Shown here in pieces: positions 22,040 through 31,588 of a stretch of DNA of 64,000 nucleotides. The position numbers were made by a program, and so were the translations under genes. The stretch is from Clostridiales bacterium (GTDB taxonomy: Bacteria; Bacillota; Clostridia; Christensenellales; UBA3700), in contig JAAVHQ010000004.1 in assembly GCA_014799645.1 (NCBI GenBank), positions 6,372-70,371 of the forward strand, read 5' to 3'. Within the stretch, counting starts at the first letter, position 1. Every line of letters starts with the position of its first letter. A model generated the notes under the pieces. The model did not search any database and had not been told where the DNA came from. It saw nothing but the letters and a program-made list of their open reading frames with translations.

Positions 22040-24730
22040 ATAGCAGTAATAAGAAACCTTGTAGTTAAGATAGCGGCGGATATTTCATCATTATCGAAAG
22101 GTTTGCAAACTGCGCAGAAACAAATCCAAAAAGTATCGGCGGGATTTACAAAAGTCGGTTCAAAGCTCACGGCAAGTATAACGGCTCCGCTTGTAGCGTT
22201 AGGCTCGGCGGCAGTCAACGTATCGCAAAAGTTCGAGCAATCGATGGCGAATGCGGCGTCGGTAGCGGGAGCGTCAAGCGAAGAACTTGCTAGGATGACT
22301 TCGATAGCAAGAGACATGGGAAGTAAGACAGTATTCTCGGCATCAGAGGCGGCTGACGCATTGTACTACATGGCGTCGGCAGGTTACAAAGTCGACCAAA
22401 TGGCAGACTCAATACAAGCAACTTTGAATCTTGCATCGGCAACGCAAAGCGACCTTGCATTTACTACAAGTACCGTTATATCAACCCTTAACCAATTTGG
22501 ACTTGAAGCAAACCAAGCGGAAAGAGTCACTAACGTATTTGCATCGGCAATCGGCAATTCAATGGCGAGTTTGGATAAGTTGTCCAACTCAATGGGATAC
22601 GTCGGTCCGGTTGCGAATAGTTTGGGCTATTCGGTTGAAGAAGTAACGGGAGCATTGTCCGTCTTGTATAACGCAGGCTATGACGGCTCTACAGCAGGTA
22701 CGGCATTGCGTCAATCGTTGGTTTCGCTGATGAATCCAACATCTACCGCTCTTGGTGTGTTCGAGGAATTGGGCGTATCGTTTGAAGATGTAAACCCTGC
22801 GACCAATGATCTTGCCACGATTATAGATAGACTTGGCGAAGCGGGAATGGACACATCTCAAGCAATGAAAGTGTTTGGAGCAAGAGCAGGTCCAGGAATG
22901 TTGGCGTTGTTATCCGCAGGCGGAGATGCTGTGCGAGATATGACCGAGTCCATTACGGGAACGAACAAAGCAACGGAGATGGCTGACACCCAGCTCAATA
23001 CACTGCAAGGACAGGTAAAAATCTTAAAGTCGGAGTTGGAAGAGATAGCCATATCGTTTGGCGATGTGTTAATACCGATAATCCGACAGTTCATCCAAAA
23101 GTACATATCCCCGTTGACTGCGAAGCTGATGGGGTTGTCTATGGGAACGAAGAAGAACATAGTAACTATAGCATTATTGGCTGCGGCAATCGGACCGCTC
23201 CTTATGGTAGTGGGAAAATTCATTGGAAGTTTAGGCGGTGTTCTCAAGGTGGGCAAACTGCTTTTCTCAAAAGTCGGACTGATTATCGCTGTAATCGCTG
23301 CGGTGGCAGGAGTAATTGCTTATCTATGGAAAAACAACGAAGACTTCCGCAACGCCGTAACGAAGATATGGGAGAAAGTCAAAACCACCATATTGAAAGC
23401 GGTCGAGGCAATAAAGGAGTGGTGGTCTAAAAACGGACAGCGACTCATAAGCCAAACGATATCCGCACTAAAAGAGATATGGAAATCAATCAAGACCATA
23501 TTCGGCAAAATCAAGCCGTATGCCTTAAAAGTTTGGAACTTCGTCAAGGACGTCGTAATTGACGTGGTAAGCGGAATCAGGAAGTTTTGGCAAGAGAACG
23601 GCGAGAAGATTTGGAATACGGTCAAGGTTGTGTTCACTAATATTTGGACGTGCATAAAGACCGCATACGGGATCATAGGGAATGCGTTGGCTAAATTCTT
23701 CTCATACGCAAGACCGATTTGGGAGAAGTTAAAGACGCTGTTTGCATCGCTGTGGGATACGATAAAGCAATTATATGAGACGCTGAAACCCATATTCCTT
23801 CTTATCGGTGGACTGCTTGTGTCTTTATACGGAGTTGCGTCGAGCGTCTTGGGCGGAATAATCCAAGCATTAGGACCGTTCATTGAAGCGGTTATTGACG
23901 TAGCGAATTCAATACTCGATATCATCAAGATTGTGTGCGCGGTTTTGCGTGGCGACTGGTCGGCAGCTTGGGAATATATGCAAGACTTTGCAACGCATAT
24001 TTGGTCTGGCATAAAGAACATATTATTGACCTTGAGCGAGTTTTTCAAAGGCTTTGGAGAGAACCTTGTGTCTTTCTTTGGCAACTGCGGAGAGACGGTA
24101 AAGAATGCGTTCAACAAAGTGTGGGAGAGCGTCAACGGATTTTTCTCAAACGTAAAAAGTGGAATCACGTCGGCTTGCGACAAGATATGGGATGCAATTA
24201 CGATCAAGTTTAACAGCATAAAGGAATACTTCGAAAACCTTTGTAAGGAAGGATTCAATTGGGGCAAGAACCTAATATCCAACATAAGCGAAGGAATCAA
24301 GAAAGCCTGGAATAGCGTAGTAGACGGAGTCAAAAGCATAGGACAATCAATAAAGGACTTCTTGGGATTTGGTTCGCCAACGAAGAAAGGACCGGGACAT
24401 ACCGCTGATGAGTGGATACCAAACCTTATGAATATGATGGCGGACGATATGTATGCTAACGTACCAATGATGGAGAGAGCCGCAATACAAGTAGCGGAGA
24501 CGCTGAACCTTTCAGCCTCGCCGAATCGAGCAATGATAGGTGCGGGTACTAGTCCCAACGGAGATTTGCTCAACGGATTGTTGCAAGGTATGGCAATGAT
24601 GAACGGAGTAAGCAATGACGAGAGCAAAGAACTCGTTATGCAAATAGACGGACAAACACTTGCGCGGATAATGATGCCAAAGTTATCTAAAGAGTATAAG
24701 CGCCATGGTGTGAATTTAACGGAGGTATAG
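22040..24730 (+). CDS. Tail tape measure protein, possibly with an ATA start
   Basis: An 896-residue protein that sets tail length and carries DNA-ejection functions. The first part holds the TP901-type core (MGSKTVFSASEAADALYYM and neighbours), then hydrophobic membrane-like segments near 380-420, then repeated tryptophan-containing helices. Usual start codons are missing: the first is a TTG at 22103 without a site. An AGGGGGTGAG site at 22027-22036 lies 3-4 bases before ATA at 22040, and the resulting N-terminus reads like normal tape measures (AVIRNLVVKIAADISSL). The upstream AbiH insertion may have replaced or altered the original start region. Confidence 0.88.
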   Translation: MAVIRNLVVKIAADISSLSKGLQTAQKQIQKVSAGFTKVGSKLTASITAPLVALGSAAVNVSQKFEQSMANAASVAGASSEELARMTSIARDMGSKTVFSASEAADALYYMASAGYKVDQMADSIQATLNLASATQSDLAFTTSTVISTLNQFGLEANQAERVTNVFASAIGNSMASLDKLSNSMGYVGPVANSLGYSVEEVTGALSVLYNAGYDGSTAGTALRQSLVSLMNPTSTALGVFEELGVSFEDVNPATNDLATIIDRLGEAGMDTSQAMKVFGARAGPGMLALLSAGGDAVRDMTESITGTNKATEMADTQLNTLQGQVKILKSELEEIAISFGDVLIPIIRQFIQKYISPLTAKLMGLSMGTKKNIVTIALLAAAIGPLLMVVGKFIGSLGGVLKVGKLLFSKVGLIIAVIAAVAGVIAYLWKNNEDFRNAVTKIWEKVKTTILKAVEAIKEWWSKNGQRLISQTISALKEIWKSIKTIFGKIKPYALKVWNFVKDVVIDVVSGIRKFWQENGEKIWNTVKVVFTNIWTCIKTAYGIIGNALAKFFSYARPIWEKLKTLFASLWDTIKQLYETLKPIFLLIGGLLVSLYGVASSVLGGIIQALGPFIEAVIDVANSILDIIKIVCAVLRGDWSAAWEYMQDFATHIWSGIKNILLTLSEFFKGFGENLVSFFGNCGETVKNAFNKVWESVNGFFSNVKSGITSACDKIWDAITIKFNSIKEYFENLCKEGFNWGKNLISNISEGIKKAWNSVVDGVKSIGQSIKDFLGFGSPTKKGPGHTADEWIPNLMNMMADDMYANVPMMERAAIQVAETLNLSASPNRAMIGAGTSPNGDLLNGLLQGMAMMNGVSNDESKELVMQIDGQTLARIMMPKLSKEYKRHGVNLTEV

Positions 24731-24731
24731 A

Positions 24732-25088
24732 ATGGAATTCTTCAAGATAAACGGAAAGATAATAAGAGCGCCGACTGAACTATCGGTGTCATTTGAGACG
24801 TTGGATAAGGCGGAGCGGACCGTGGACGGAACGATGGTTGTGGATATTATTGGCACGAAACGGAGAGTGGACGTGAGTTGGGATTATCTTTCAAAAGAAG
24901 ATATGACTATACTTTCAAAGTCGGTCAGCGGAAATAAGTTTGCGGAGATAACCTACCCAGACGATAAGACTGGGGAATTGATAACAATGACCGCAAGATC
25001 CGAAGGACTAAAGTACCAACCACATTACGATTGGGCGAAGAGCCAAATCATGTGGAAGAGCGTGTCGGTCACGTTCACGGAGAGGTAG
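24732..25088 (+). CDS. Tail protein of unknown detailed role (distal tail candidate)
   Basis: A 118-residue beta-rich protein between the tape measure and the large baseplate gene, where distal tail or hub-adaptor proteins are normally encoded. No firm family was recognised. It begins 2 bp after the tape measure stop and is followed after 2 bp by the next gene. Confidence 0.72.
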   Translation: MEFFKINGKIIRAPTELSVSFETLDKAERTVDGTMVVDIIGTKRRVDVSWDYLSKEDMTILSKSVSGNKFAEITYPDDKTGELITMTARSEGLKYQPHYDWAKSQIMWKSVSVTFTER

Positions 25089-25090
25089 CA

Positions 25091-26884
25091 ATGGAATATT
25101 CAGACAACCCACGTAGAGTATACGGCAAGGTAGACATTGTGTATGCTGACGAAGAATTAAGTCGAGACATAAAGATACAAGTCAGCGCCAACTCCGAAAT
25201 AAGCCATCCAACGGAAGTTTATAAACTACAAGACGAACCGACGGTAAAGGCTTGCACTATGGACGGCAACTCAACTATGGACGGAAGTTATCAAATGATG
25301 ACGGACGATTGCGTTGTCGGATGGTGGGGCGGCAGCTTGGCGGATAGCAACGGAGTCTTTGCAACCGAGCCGTATATCGAGATGTCGTTTGCTATGCGAC
25401 CGATAATTTATTGGCGAATAGTTGGAGACAAGAAACTCAACCAATATCCAGAAGAATTCACGTTGGAATACAAGAGAAACGGAGTTGTTGTCAAGACGGA
25501 ACGGATAATTGGGAATACGGACGTAGAAATGATAGTTGAGCCGAAAGTAGCGGACATAACTTCGGTACGAATGACGATAAGCAAATGGAGTGTGCCAAAC
25601 GCTTGCGCTAAAATACTGCGGTTTTTCGAGAGAGTATATGAATCGTACACGGGAAAAGATTTGTTGAATTTTGAAGTTAGCGAAGAACTTTGTTCAGCCG
25701 AGGATAACTACAACATAAATTCGGACACGATGACGGTCAGCATATACAATGAAGATCGCAAGTTCGATAAAGGATATTTGCGGACGTTAATGTTGCTTGA
25801 CAGGAAGCTGATGCCGTATGTAGGAATCGAGAGAAACGGCAAGATAGAGTATTCGCCTTTAGGCACGTTTTACTCCGATGAGTGGGATATACCGCAAGAC
25901 AGCCAATGGGTAAAGTGTACCGCAACTGATAGGCTTATGAGATTTCAAATCAAGACATACGTGGGCTTTCCGTTGGTGGACAACGTATCGCTATACGAAA
26001 TAGCCGAAGATATTTTGCGAAAGGCAGGCTTGACGGCAAAGGAATACATAATCTCACCCAAACTCAAAGACATAGTTGTGGAGATGGCATTCCTACCAAA
26101 GACAACGGTATGGAACGCATTGCAAGAGATAGCCAACGCAGGCCTATGCAAAGTGTTCATAGATAGGCAAAACCGAGTCGTAATACTATGCGAAGAAGAT
26201 GCTCCGAAAGAAAGCGGTAGGAACGTAAACCCAAGCAATACATTCTCATACACGTCGAACATAACATTGACGGATTTCTCTAATTGTGTGTCAGTTGAGT
26301 ATTACGACATATCCATAGCGGACGATATTATCGACGTTGCGGAGTCGGAGATACGATTGGACGGAAAAGAGCTAAGGACCGTGACAATAGACTTCACGAC
26401 TGAGATTGCTTATCCGTATGCGGTATCGGATAATCCGTCAATAAGGATAAAGGCATTCGAGAGCGGAGTCAACTCATGCGTGTGCATCGTTGAGAATTCG
26501 TTGGATACACCGCAGATGGCAATTATAAAAGCGTCGGGCAATGCAATTGAGATAAACTCAAGAACGGTAACGATCCGAGACGAAGACAGCATAAGAGAGT
26601 ACGGCATAGTTGAGTACACCCACACCGCAAGCGAGCTTGTGCAGTCCTACGAACAAGCGGAGTACATGTCGAGAGTGCTTTTGAGTAGAATGAAAGCGGG
26701 AGAAGGTAGTATTACGGCGGTATGGCGCGGAGACCCAGAACTAGAAGTCGGAGTAGCCTACGATTGTACGGATCGTTTCGGCGATACGGAAAGGCTGTTG
26801 TGCGAATCCAATAAGTTTTCATACGATGGCGGATTGCGACAAGAAAGTAGGGGAAGAAAGATAAAGGAGGTAAATGATGGCTAG
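25091..26884 (+). CDS. Baseplate / tail-tip hub-like protein
   Basis: A 597-residue protein placed after the distal tail candidate. It is rich in beta-strand-like segments and has a central part with FYSDEWDIPQDSQWVKCTATD, a pattern seen in phage tail-tip and minor tail proteins that bridge tube and fibre. No peptidase motif was recognised. The ATG at 25091 has GAGAGGTAG before it; an in-frame start at 25031 would overlap the previous gene. Confidence 0.78.
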   Translation: MEYSDNPRRVYGKVDIVYADEELSRDIKIQVSANSEISHPTEVYKLQDEPTVKACTMDGNSTMDGSYQMMTDDCVVGWWGGSLADSNGVFATEPYIEMSFAMRPIIYWRIVGDKKLNQYPEEFTLEYKRNGVVVKTERIIGNTDVEMIVEPKVADITSVRMTISKWSVPNACAKILRFFERVYESYTGKDLLNFEVSEELCSAEDNYNINSDTMTVSIYNEDRKFDKGYLRTLMLLDRKLMPYVGIERNGKIEYSPLGTFYSDEWDIPQDSQWVKCTATDRLMRFQIKTYVGFPLVDNVSLYEIAEDILRKAGLTAKEYIISPKLKDIVVEMAFLPKTTVWNALQEIANAGLCKVFIDRQNRVVILCEEDAPKESGRNVNPSNTFSYTSNITLTDFSNCVSVEYYDISIADDIIDVAESEIRLDGKELRTVTIDFTTEIAYPYAVSDNPSIRIKAFESGVNSCVCIVENSLDTPQMAIIKASGNAIEINSRTVTIRDEDSIREYGIVEYTHTASELVQSYEQAEYMSRVLLSRMKAGEGSITAVWRGDPELEVGVAYDCTDRFGDTERLLCESNKFSYDGGLRQESRGRKIKEVNDG

Positions 26885-27632
26885 TTGGAAAGAGCCAAAA
26901 GACGATTACACGGCGGAGAATCAGGTAACTCCTGACATATTCAATACTTTGGCAAGCAATGAGAAGTATCTTCAAGAAAAGAAGATAACAACGGAGCAAG
27001 TGCAAGACGCCGTGATAAACAGCAATCCAAGTGAGCAAAGGAGCAACATAGAGAATATGGACAGCGTAAAAAGTGTATTCGGCAAGATAAGAAAGTGGTT
27101 TGCGGATTTAAAAAGCGTGGCATTTTCGGGAAGTTACAACGACTTATCCAATAAGCCAAACATAACGAAGGAGTCGATAGGACTTGGCAACGTGGCGAAT
27201 GAAAGGCAATACTCGTCAGCCAATCCACCGCCATACCCAGTCACGTCGGTCAACGGCAAGACGGGAGCGGTACAACTTCCTTTGGGCGACGTTAATTGGA
27301 AGAACGAATCGGGCGTACTGAAAACAGATGAATATGTCGTAGAGAAAAAGAAGTTGCTGTGGGAAGGTAAATGGAATCTCATGACGGCAAGATCAAAAGA
27401 GATAAGCGGTTTGGATTTCACAAAGCCGTATGAAGTATGGTTCGATTGTTCTTTTGACACGATGGAGATTGTCATAGGCAGATTTATGGGAGACGAATTT
27501 GTCTTAAGCGGAAGATACATAGATGTGCAAATGTATACGGAAAATAGAAGAGAACTGCAAGTAGGAAGAATTACGCCAGACGATTATCCAGAGTATGTTT
27601 ATATTACGAAGATATATCAAATTATTACATAA
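26877..27632 (+). CDS. Tail fibre / receptor-binding protein
   Basis: A 251-residue protein. The middle contains YNDLSNKPNI and VTSVNGKTGAV, short motifs common in phage collar and fibre proteins, and the C-terminal 90 residues would be the receptor-binding tip. The first of two adjacent ATGs (26874) is only 3 bases from AAAGGAGG; the second (26877) is better spaced. It overlaps the preceding gene by 8 bp. Confidence 0.8.
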   Translation: MASWKEPKDDYTAENQVTPDIFNTLASNEKYLQEKKITTEQVQDAVINSNPSEQRSNIENMDSVKSVFGKIRKWFADLKSVAFSGSYNDLSNKPNITKESIGLGNVANERQYSSANPPPYPVTSVNGKTGAVQLPLGDVNWKNESGVLKTDEYVVEKKKLLWEGKWNLMTARSKEISGLDFTKPYEVWFDCSFDTMEIVIGRFMGDEFVLSGRYIDVQMYTENRRELQVGRITPDDYPEYVYITKIYQIIT

Positions 27633-27644
27633 AAGGAGAGAACA

Positions 27645-27941
27645 ATGGTAGCAATTATAATAAGTATTGCATCGAGCATCGTGAGTGGCATGGTGCTTTT
27701 TTTATTGCAACACTATTTCAAGAAGAAGACAAAGAAAGACGAAGAAAGGGATATGGCGAAAGCCAAGGAAAATATCCTTATCATTAAGAGTATTGACGCG
27801 GTCGGCAAACTTACGTACGCTAATGCAATCGCAATCCGTGACGGAAAGACCAACGGAGAGATGCACGAAGCAATGGAAAGTTACAACGAAGCAAAGCAAG
27901 AGATGTACGATTATCTTCTCGAACAAAATTCTAAAAAATAA
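27645..27941 (+). CDS. Small membrane-anchored phage protein (lysis module)
   Basis: A 98-residue protein with one hydrophobic N-terminal helix (residues 3-22) followed by a lysine-rich stretch and a soluble helical domain. It resembles the XhlA/holin-associated type by layout. It has a strong AAAAGGAG site and precedes the holin-like gene. Confidence 0.7.
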   Translation: MVAIIISIASSIVSGMVLFLLQHYFKKKTKKDEERDMAKAKENILIIKSIDAVGKLTYANAIAIRDGKTNGEMHEAMESYNEAKQEMYDYLLEQNSKK

Positions 27942-27953
27942 CGGAGGGACAAT

Positions 27954-28253
27954 ATGGAACAATATTTGAACATTATCAGCGTGCCTGCAATAGCGGCAAT
28001 AGTTTACTTTGTAATCAGCATAATAAAATATGCAGTCAACGGCAACGAAAAATTCAAGAGATTTATCCCAGTGGTGGCGGCAGCTTTGGGCATAGTTCTC
28101 GGCATCGTAGCATTTTACGCAGTACCAGGAATAATCCCGGCGGACAATGTTTTCACCGCAATACTTATAGGTGGAGCGAGCGGATTAACTGCGACCGGTG
28201 CAAATCAAATAATTAAGCAATTGGGCAAAGGGGATGAAGATGACGGGAAATAA
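27954..28253 (+). CDS. Holin-like protein
   Basis: A 99-residue protein with two or three hydrophobic segments (about 5-25, 40-58 and 66-82) and a charged, acidic C-terminus, the general plan of small phage holins. It would form membrane lesions at lysis. It follows the fibre gene and a single-span protein, the normal place for a lysis module. An endolysin gene was not found beside it. Confidence 0.78.
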   Translation: MEQYLNIISVPAIAAIVYFVISIIKYAVNGNEKFKRFIPVVAAALGIVLGIVAFYAVPGIIPADNVFTAILIGGASGLTATGANQIIKQLGKGDEDDGK

Positions 28254-28377
28254 GGCTTTCATACTTGCTTATGCAAATGCCATAGTTGAAAGGCTGTGGT
28301 TAAAAGGTTTAATATCCGAAGATGAAAAGAATAGACTCTATGAGAAAAATACTTTGAAAATAATTCAAATTAATTAG
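28240..28377 (+). CDS. 45-residue SHOCT-like small phage protein
   Basis: A short frame beginning with MTGNKAFILAYANAI and containing VERLWLKGLISEDEKNRLY, a short helical oligomerisation-type motif. The ATG at 28240 has GGGG upstream and overlaps the end of the holin-like gene by 14 bp. An in-frame ATG two codons earlier is possible. Small proteins of this kind often end phage lysis modules in Clostridia; the function is unknown. Confidence 0.68.
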   Translation: MTGNKAFILAYANAIVERLWLKGLISEDEKNRLYEKNTLKIIQIN

Positions 28378-28378
28378 G

Positions 28379-28418
28379 TTTTTCTCTGGACTTTGAATTT
28401 TTATTACGCTATTGTTTG
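28379..28418 (+). promoter_or_regulatory. Repeated phage promoter-like element, copy E
   Basis: TTTTTCTC, TGGACT (28387-28392), 17 bp, TATTGT (28410-28415), matching copy A most closely. Its last T is the first base of the terminator stem described next. Confidence 0.65.
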
Positions 28419-28451
28419 TCCTGCCCGACGAGGGTAGGACAAATTTTTTTT
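28415..28451 (+). terminator. Terminator overlapping promoter copy E
   Basis: TTTGTCCTGCCC (28415-28426), loop GACGA, GGGTAGGACAAA (28432-28443), then eight T. Twelve stem pairs including one G-T. It ends the late operon. A transcript beginning at the expected start of copy E (near 28422) would lack the outer half of the left arm and so would not be terminated. Confidence 0.88.
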
Positions 28452-28497
28452 ATACTACATTCAAGTCCATAAACAAAGCATAGTGTAAAGGAGCAAA

Positions 28498-29991
28498 ATG
28501 GTAAAGAAAAAGGCAGTAGCATACATAAGAGTATCAACTCAAAGCGATGCACAATTACATAGTTTCGAATACCAGGTTGATTATTGGAAAAATACCATAA
28601 ACGAAATAGATGGCTGCGAATATGTAGGTATATATGCAGATAAAGGAATAAGTGGCAAAGCGTTGGCAAAAAGACCGCAACAACTAAAGTTGATTGCGGA
28701 CGCAAGGATGCATAAGTTTGATATGGTATTTACTAAATCCGTATCGAGATTCGCTCGTAATACTGAAGAGTTGCTAGAAATCGTGAGAGAGTTACGCGAA
28801 CTAGGAATAAAAATATGGTTTGAGAAAGAGCAGATAGACACATTCAATCCATCGGCAGAGACATATCTCATAATAGCGGCATCAATAGCAGAGAACGATT
28901 TGAAAATATATTCGGAGAATATGAAGTGGTCTATTCGCCAGCGATACAAGAAAGGTTGGATATCTATAGGCAATGGGATGTTCGGCTATAGAATGATCGA
29001 AGGAACAAACGATTTGGAAATAGTCCCAGACGAAGCCGATACGGTAAGACGAATATATGAGCTTTACCTGGAAGGGCGAGGATTAAAGACCATAGCGGAC
29101 ATATTAAAGAAAGAAAATAGAAAGAATAAGTCGGGCGAAATAGATTGGAACTTGCGGACCATAAGTTATGTATTATCTAATGAAAAGTACAAGGGATGCG
29201 TACTAAATCAAAAAAGAGTCGTTAACCTTGGCGTCTATGAGATAAATAACAACTTAGCGCCTAAATATTATATGGAAGGTACGCACGAAGCAATTATCTC
29301 CCCAGATGTTTTTGATAAGGTACAAAGGGAACTCGAAAGACGAACCAACGTAAGGCTAAAAGGCGGACATGTTCCAAGTTATGGATTTTCAAAGTTAGTG
29401 CAATGCGCAGTCTGTAAAAAGGCTGCGTTTGCTCATAAAATACAGAATTGTGGAAAGCCTTGGCAAACTGAAATATGGGTATGTCAAAACCAAAACCTTC
29501 ATGGGATTAAGAGTTGCTCAAATAAGCGAATCAAGGATACGGTGCTGAAAGAGAAGTTCGTTGAATGCTATAACGAATTTATAACGCACCACCTAGACAA
29601 TGATAAATTAAAAGTTCTTAAGAACAAATTAACAGAACTAGTTAATGCGGAAAGAGAACTGAAAATGTTATATGTCAATCGCATGCTAAATAGCGAAGAC
29701 TACAAAAAGGAAAATACAAATATTCGGAATGAGATTGCTTATATTAATGATCAAATTGCTGCAAATGAAATGCGAGGTTTATCTAGGTCGGATTATAAGC
29801 CAATAGAAGAGTATGATGAAGATAAAGTAAATAAATTTATAGAGTCGGTATCTATAAACCATAGCATCGTATCATTCAAGTTTATTAATGGCGTGGAAAT
29901 AAGTAGAGAGTTTACAAATGGTTCGCCAGGAAATAAAAAGGGATGGTATGAACGCTACCTTGATCAACAAAGAAACAATACGGAGGTGTAA
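28498..29991 (+). CDS. Large serine recombinase 1 (phage integrase)
   Basis: A 497-residue site-specific recombinase. The resolvase-type catalytic domain has YIRVST with the nucleophile S13. A recombinase domain and a zinc beta ribbon (CAVC..., later CQNQ and CSNK) follow, and then a coiled coil near residues 360-420. It would integrate and excise the prophage, possibly together with recombinase 2. It starts with ATG after AAAGGAG and lies behind promoter copy E. Confidence 0.95.
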   Translation: MVKKKAVAYIRVSTQSDAQLHSFEYQVDYWKNTINEIDGCEYVGIYADKGISGKALAKRPQQLKLIADARMHKFDMVFTKSVSRFARNTEELLEIVRELRELGIKIWFEKEQIDTFNPSAETYLIIAASIAENDLKIYSENMKWSIRQRYKKGWISIGNGMFGYRMIEGTNDLEIVPDEADTVRRIYELYLEGRGLKTIADILKKENRKNKSGEIDWNLRTISYVLSNEKYKGCVLNQKRVVNLGVYEINNNLAPKYYMEGTHEAIISPDVFDKVQRELERRTNVRLKGGHVPSYGFSKLVQCAVCKKAAFAHKIQNCGKPWQTEIWVCQNQNLHGIKSCSNKRIKDTVLKEKFVECYNEFITHHLDNDKLKVLKNKLTELVNAERELKMLYVNRMLNSEDYKKENTNIRNEIAYINDQIAANEMRGLSRSDYKPIEEYDEDKVNKFIESVSINHSIVSFKFINGVEISREFTNGSPGNKKGWYERYLDQQRNNTEV

Positions 29992-29998
29992 CAGCACA

Positions 29999-31588
29999 AT
30001 GCCAATCGCAAAAAGAGTAGTAAAGGAAATACCTGCATTAAATCGCCAAAATGTGGCGGTAATAAGCAAAAAGGAAAATGTTACTTATTACGCAAGAGTT
30101 AGTACCGAAAATGAAGAACAGGAAGATTCTTACGAAAGACAAAAAGAACATTTCGAGCAGAAAATAAAAGCCTGCCCAGAATGGAATTATGTTGAAGGAT
30201 ACTCCGATTGGGGAGTAACGGGAACTAATGCAGAAGCTCGTAAAAATTTCATGCGAATGATAGCAGACTGCCGAGCAGGGAAAATCAATAAAATATTAGT
30301 GAAGTCAATATCAAGATTCGGTAGAAATACGGTCGACACACTAAAATACATAAGGGAATTAAAAGAGCTTGGAATCAGCATATACTTTGAAACACAAAAC
30401 ATAGATACATTGACTCCTGGCGGAGAAGTCCTTATAACAATACTTGCAGCAATGGCAGAACAAGAAAGCAGAACAATGTCCACAAATATAAAATGGGCAT
30501 ATCAAAAGAGATTTAAAGATGGCAATGTGTTAATAAATTATACAGGTTCGCTTGGATATACAAAAGAAAATGACGAATATATCATAGTCGAGAAAGAGGC
30601 TGAAATAATACGAAGAATTTATAGAGAATACTTAACAGGCAAGTCATTACGTCAAATTGCCGAAGGCTTAAATGAAGAAGGCATAACTACAAAGCGAGGA
30701 TACAAATGGCATCCTAATAGTATAGAAGGGGTGCTGGATAATGAGCGATACACGGGTAACGCTATACTAGGCAAATCGTTCAAGGCAGATGTGTTAAGTA
30801 AAAGTCGCCAAAAGAATGAAGGGCAAGCGCCAATGTACTATGTGGAGAATAGTCACCCAGCGATAATAAGCCAAGAAATATTCGATATGGCAAAAGCGGA
30901 GAGATTACGCAGAGTGGAGTTAAGAAGTTCGGTAAAAACAGGAAATGGTAGATATAGTAGCAGATATCCATTTAGCGGACTCCTAGTATGCTCAAAGTGC
31001 GGAGGTAAGTTTAGGAGATTCGGCAGAAAAATTGCAAGTGGGGAGTTTGTCCCAACATGGATATGTGTAACGCATCAGAAACACCCAGAAATATGCGATA
31101 TGCTACCTATCAAAGAGAGAGACTTGGAAAATGCATATAAAACTGCTGTAGAGCGATTTTTGGGCAATGTCGAAGAGGTTAACGATATGATAATGAAAAC
31201 AATCGAAGACGAAATATTAATCGAACGTGAGACCGATTTGACAGCCGTACAACAATCTATCGAAGTAGCGCAACAAGACATATTAGAGTTATTCCAAAGA
31301 CGACGCCGAAACGAAATAACGATAGATGAATACGAGCAACAATATACTGCCATTAGCACAAGAGTAGTAGATCTACAAGAACAAGAAGATAATCTCAAGG
31401 CTAATAAAGTAAGTAACCAAATCGCAAAGCGAAGGATGGATGAGATAAGAAAAGTATTGCAAGATGACCAAGTGGACTATATGGATGGAATGATAATGCG
31501 GTTGCTGTTGAATGATATTAAAATTATTAACAAAAAAGAAATAGAGTTTCAATTCGAGAGTGGAGTGAAAATTCTATTAAAAGTATAA
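29999..31588 (+). CDS. Large serine recombinase 2
   Basis: A 529-residue recombinase. After a 30-residue extension comes YYARVST with the nucleophile S35, then the recombinase domain, a zinc ribbon (CSKCGG near residue 335) and a coiled-coil region. It follows recombinase 1 by 7 bp, with GGAGGTG across the junction, so both are made together. Tandem serine recombinases occur in several elements of Bacillota and may act as a pair. The ATG at 29999 is chosen over an upstream frame start at 29918 inside recombinase 1. Confidence 0.95.
   Translation: MPIAKRVVKEIPALNRQNVAVISKKENVTYYARVSTENEEQEDSYERQKEHFEQKIKACPEWNYVEGYSDWGVTGTNAEARKNFMRMIADCRAGKINKILVKSISRFGRNTVDTLKYIRELKELGISIYFETQNIDTLTPGGEVLITILAAMAEQESRTMSTNIKWAYQKRFKDGNVLINYTGSLGYTKENDEYIIVEKEAEIIRRIYREYLTGKSLRQIAEGLNEEGITTKRGYKWHPNSIEGVLDNERYTGNAILGKSFKADVLSKSRQKNEGQAPMYYVENSHPAIISQEIFDMAKAERLRRVELRSSVKTGNGRYSSRYPFSGLLVCSKCGGKFRRFGRKIASGEFVPTWICVTHQKHPEICDMLPIKERDLENAYKTAVERFLGNVEEVNDMIMKTIEDEILIERETDLTAVQQSIEVAQQDILELFQRRRRNEITIDEYEQQYTAISTRVVDLQEQEDNLKANKVSNQIAKRRMDEIRKVLQDDQVDYMDGMIMRLLLNDIKIINKKEIEFQFESGVKILLKV

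Noticed and set aside
23320..24627. 435-residue minus-strand frame over the tape measure gene
   Set aside because: No start signals, lies completely inside a conserved phage gene, and composition is that of a shadow frame.
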